Assembly (NCBI GenBank): GCA_011390985.1
Contig: JAABRJ010000075.1
Location: 1 to 6,593, forward strand
Reading direction: 5' to 3'
DNA: 6,593 nucleotides
Source: Desulfobacteraceae bacterium
Lineage (GTDB): Bacteria > Desulfobacterota > Desulfobacteria > Desulfobacterales > JAABRJ01
In this document: piece after piece, positions 6,334-6,593 of the stretch
Position numbering within the stretch: the stretch's first letter is position 1
Layout: every line of letters begins with the position of its first letter
Translations under genes and position numbers: made by a program
Notes under the pieces: generated by a model
The model's input: the letters and a program-made list of their open reading frames with translations, nothing else
What the model was told of the DNA's origin: nothing
The model's database searches: none

Positions 6334-6358
6334 CGGCGCCGCGGCCGCCGCGGCGCCG
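6334..6358. repeat. Perfect 25-nt GC palindrome after the acyl-CoA synthetase gene
   Basis: The arms CGGCGCCGCGGC (6334-6345) and GCCGCGGCGCCG (6347-6358) are exact reverse complements around a single C. It starts 15 nt after the stop codon. All bases are G or C and no T-run follows, so it is not a standard intrinsic terminator. It could form a very stable 3' hairpin in the mRNA, a cruciform, or be a copy of a dispersed repeat. Confidence 0.6.
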
Positions 6359-6400
6359 ATGCCTGTGGTCCACCCGTTCGCCGCATGGCCGAAGCCCCCC

Positions 6401-6444
6401 ATCGCCCGCCGCAGCGTCTCGTCTGCCGGCGGGCGATTTGCTTT
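6401..6444 (+). terminator. Probable intrinsic terminator downstream of the acyl-CoA synthetase gene
   Basis: The left arm ATCGCCCGCCGCAG (6401-6414) pairs with CTGCCGGCGGGCGAT (6423-6437), with only one bulged C, around the 8-nt loop CGTCTCGT. The T-rich tail TTGCTTT (6438-6444) follows. It lies about 80 nt after the stop codon in the orientation of the gene. Confidence 0.6.
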
Positions 6445-6530
6445 CCGATTCGGCTTTTTCCCGCCATCCCGGCACCTCCCGGCGTTTTGGGCTGCGCCCC
6501 GGATGCTGCCGTGACCCCCCGCGGATCGGC

Positions 6531-6593
6531 ACTTGAATATTTTTGTTGTTTTAAATCGATTTCATCTGTAGCAATTATACCTGTCAGATTTGA
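6531..6593. other. AT-rich end of the window, possible upstream region of a next gene
   Basis: From about 6531 the composition switches sharply from GC-rich to mostly A/T. No gene is visible. Weak promoter-like pieces (TTGAAT at 6533-6538, AATTATAC around 6574-6581) are present but no pair has good spacing. It probably belongs to the control region of a gene beyond the right edge. Between 6445 and 6530 I see nothing beyond GC-rich spacer. Confidence 0.35.

Noticed and set aside
6311..6536. Small open frames in the region after the acyl-CoA synthetase gene
   Set aside because: Both strands give Arg/Pro/Gly-rich products across the terminator hairpins, with no ribosome binding site; I treat the region as non-coding.

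Overview
This is a GC-rich bacterial window (roughly 60-65% G+C by eye) with a dense, Gram-negative style gene layout. It carries a lipoprotein-type solute-binding protein, an ABC importer, a SprT-like/DUF2786 protein and an acyl-CoA synthetase of the bacterial/plant AAE kind. The protein styles remind me of sulfate-reducing or syntrophic Desulfobacterota (former Deltaproteobacteria). That is an impression from protein style only, since there is no rRNA or other taxonomic marker here.

Layout. Positions 1-4338 are one minus-strand gene block read from right to left. It starts with a SprT-like zinc metallopeptidase/DUF2786 protein (4338-3211). After a gap holding a hairpin comes a tightly coupled ABC importer: ATPase (3083 or 3134 to 2391), permease (2401-1637) and NMT1/THI5-like lipoprotein (1637-645). 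The last gene is a single-pass membrane protein with a long Pro/Ala-rich linker (628 to beyond position 1), cut by the window edge just where a possible DUF2914 domain begins. The ATPase and permease overlap by 11 nt, permease and binding protein share one base (TGATG), and the last gene follows after 16 nt, so these four are very probably one transcript.

Positions 4339-4707 are a divergent regulatory region. On the plus strand it has a good sigma70-type promoter (TTGACA, 17 nt, TAAATT), a near-palindrome at the predicted start of transcription, and a leader of about 190 nt. The leader contains a GC hairpin followed by five T residues, a second long inverted repeat, and a small hairpin ahead of a strong Shine-Dalgarno. 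A weaker promoter can be proposed for the minus-strand block. Positions 4708-6318 encode a complete AMP-forming acyl-CoA synthetase. Positions 6319-6593 hold no convincing gene. They contain a perfect GC palindrome, a terminator-like hairpin with a T-rich tail, and an abrupt AT-rich stretch at the right end that may be the upstream region of the next gene.

How it works together. The importer genes form a self-contained uptake system for an unidentified small organic solute. The acyl-CoA synthetase is transcribed separately and activates carboxylic acids. Nothing seen directly links the two. I found no CRISPR array, tRNA, rRNA, insertion sequence or phage gene. The less ordinary signals are the divergence of both sides of the ATPase-permease coupling interface and the elaborate leader of the acyl-CoA synthetase gene.
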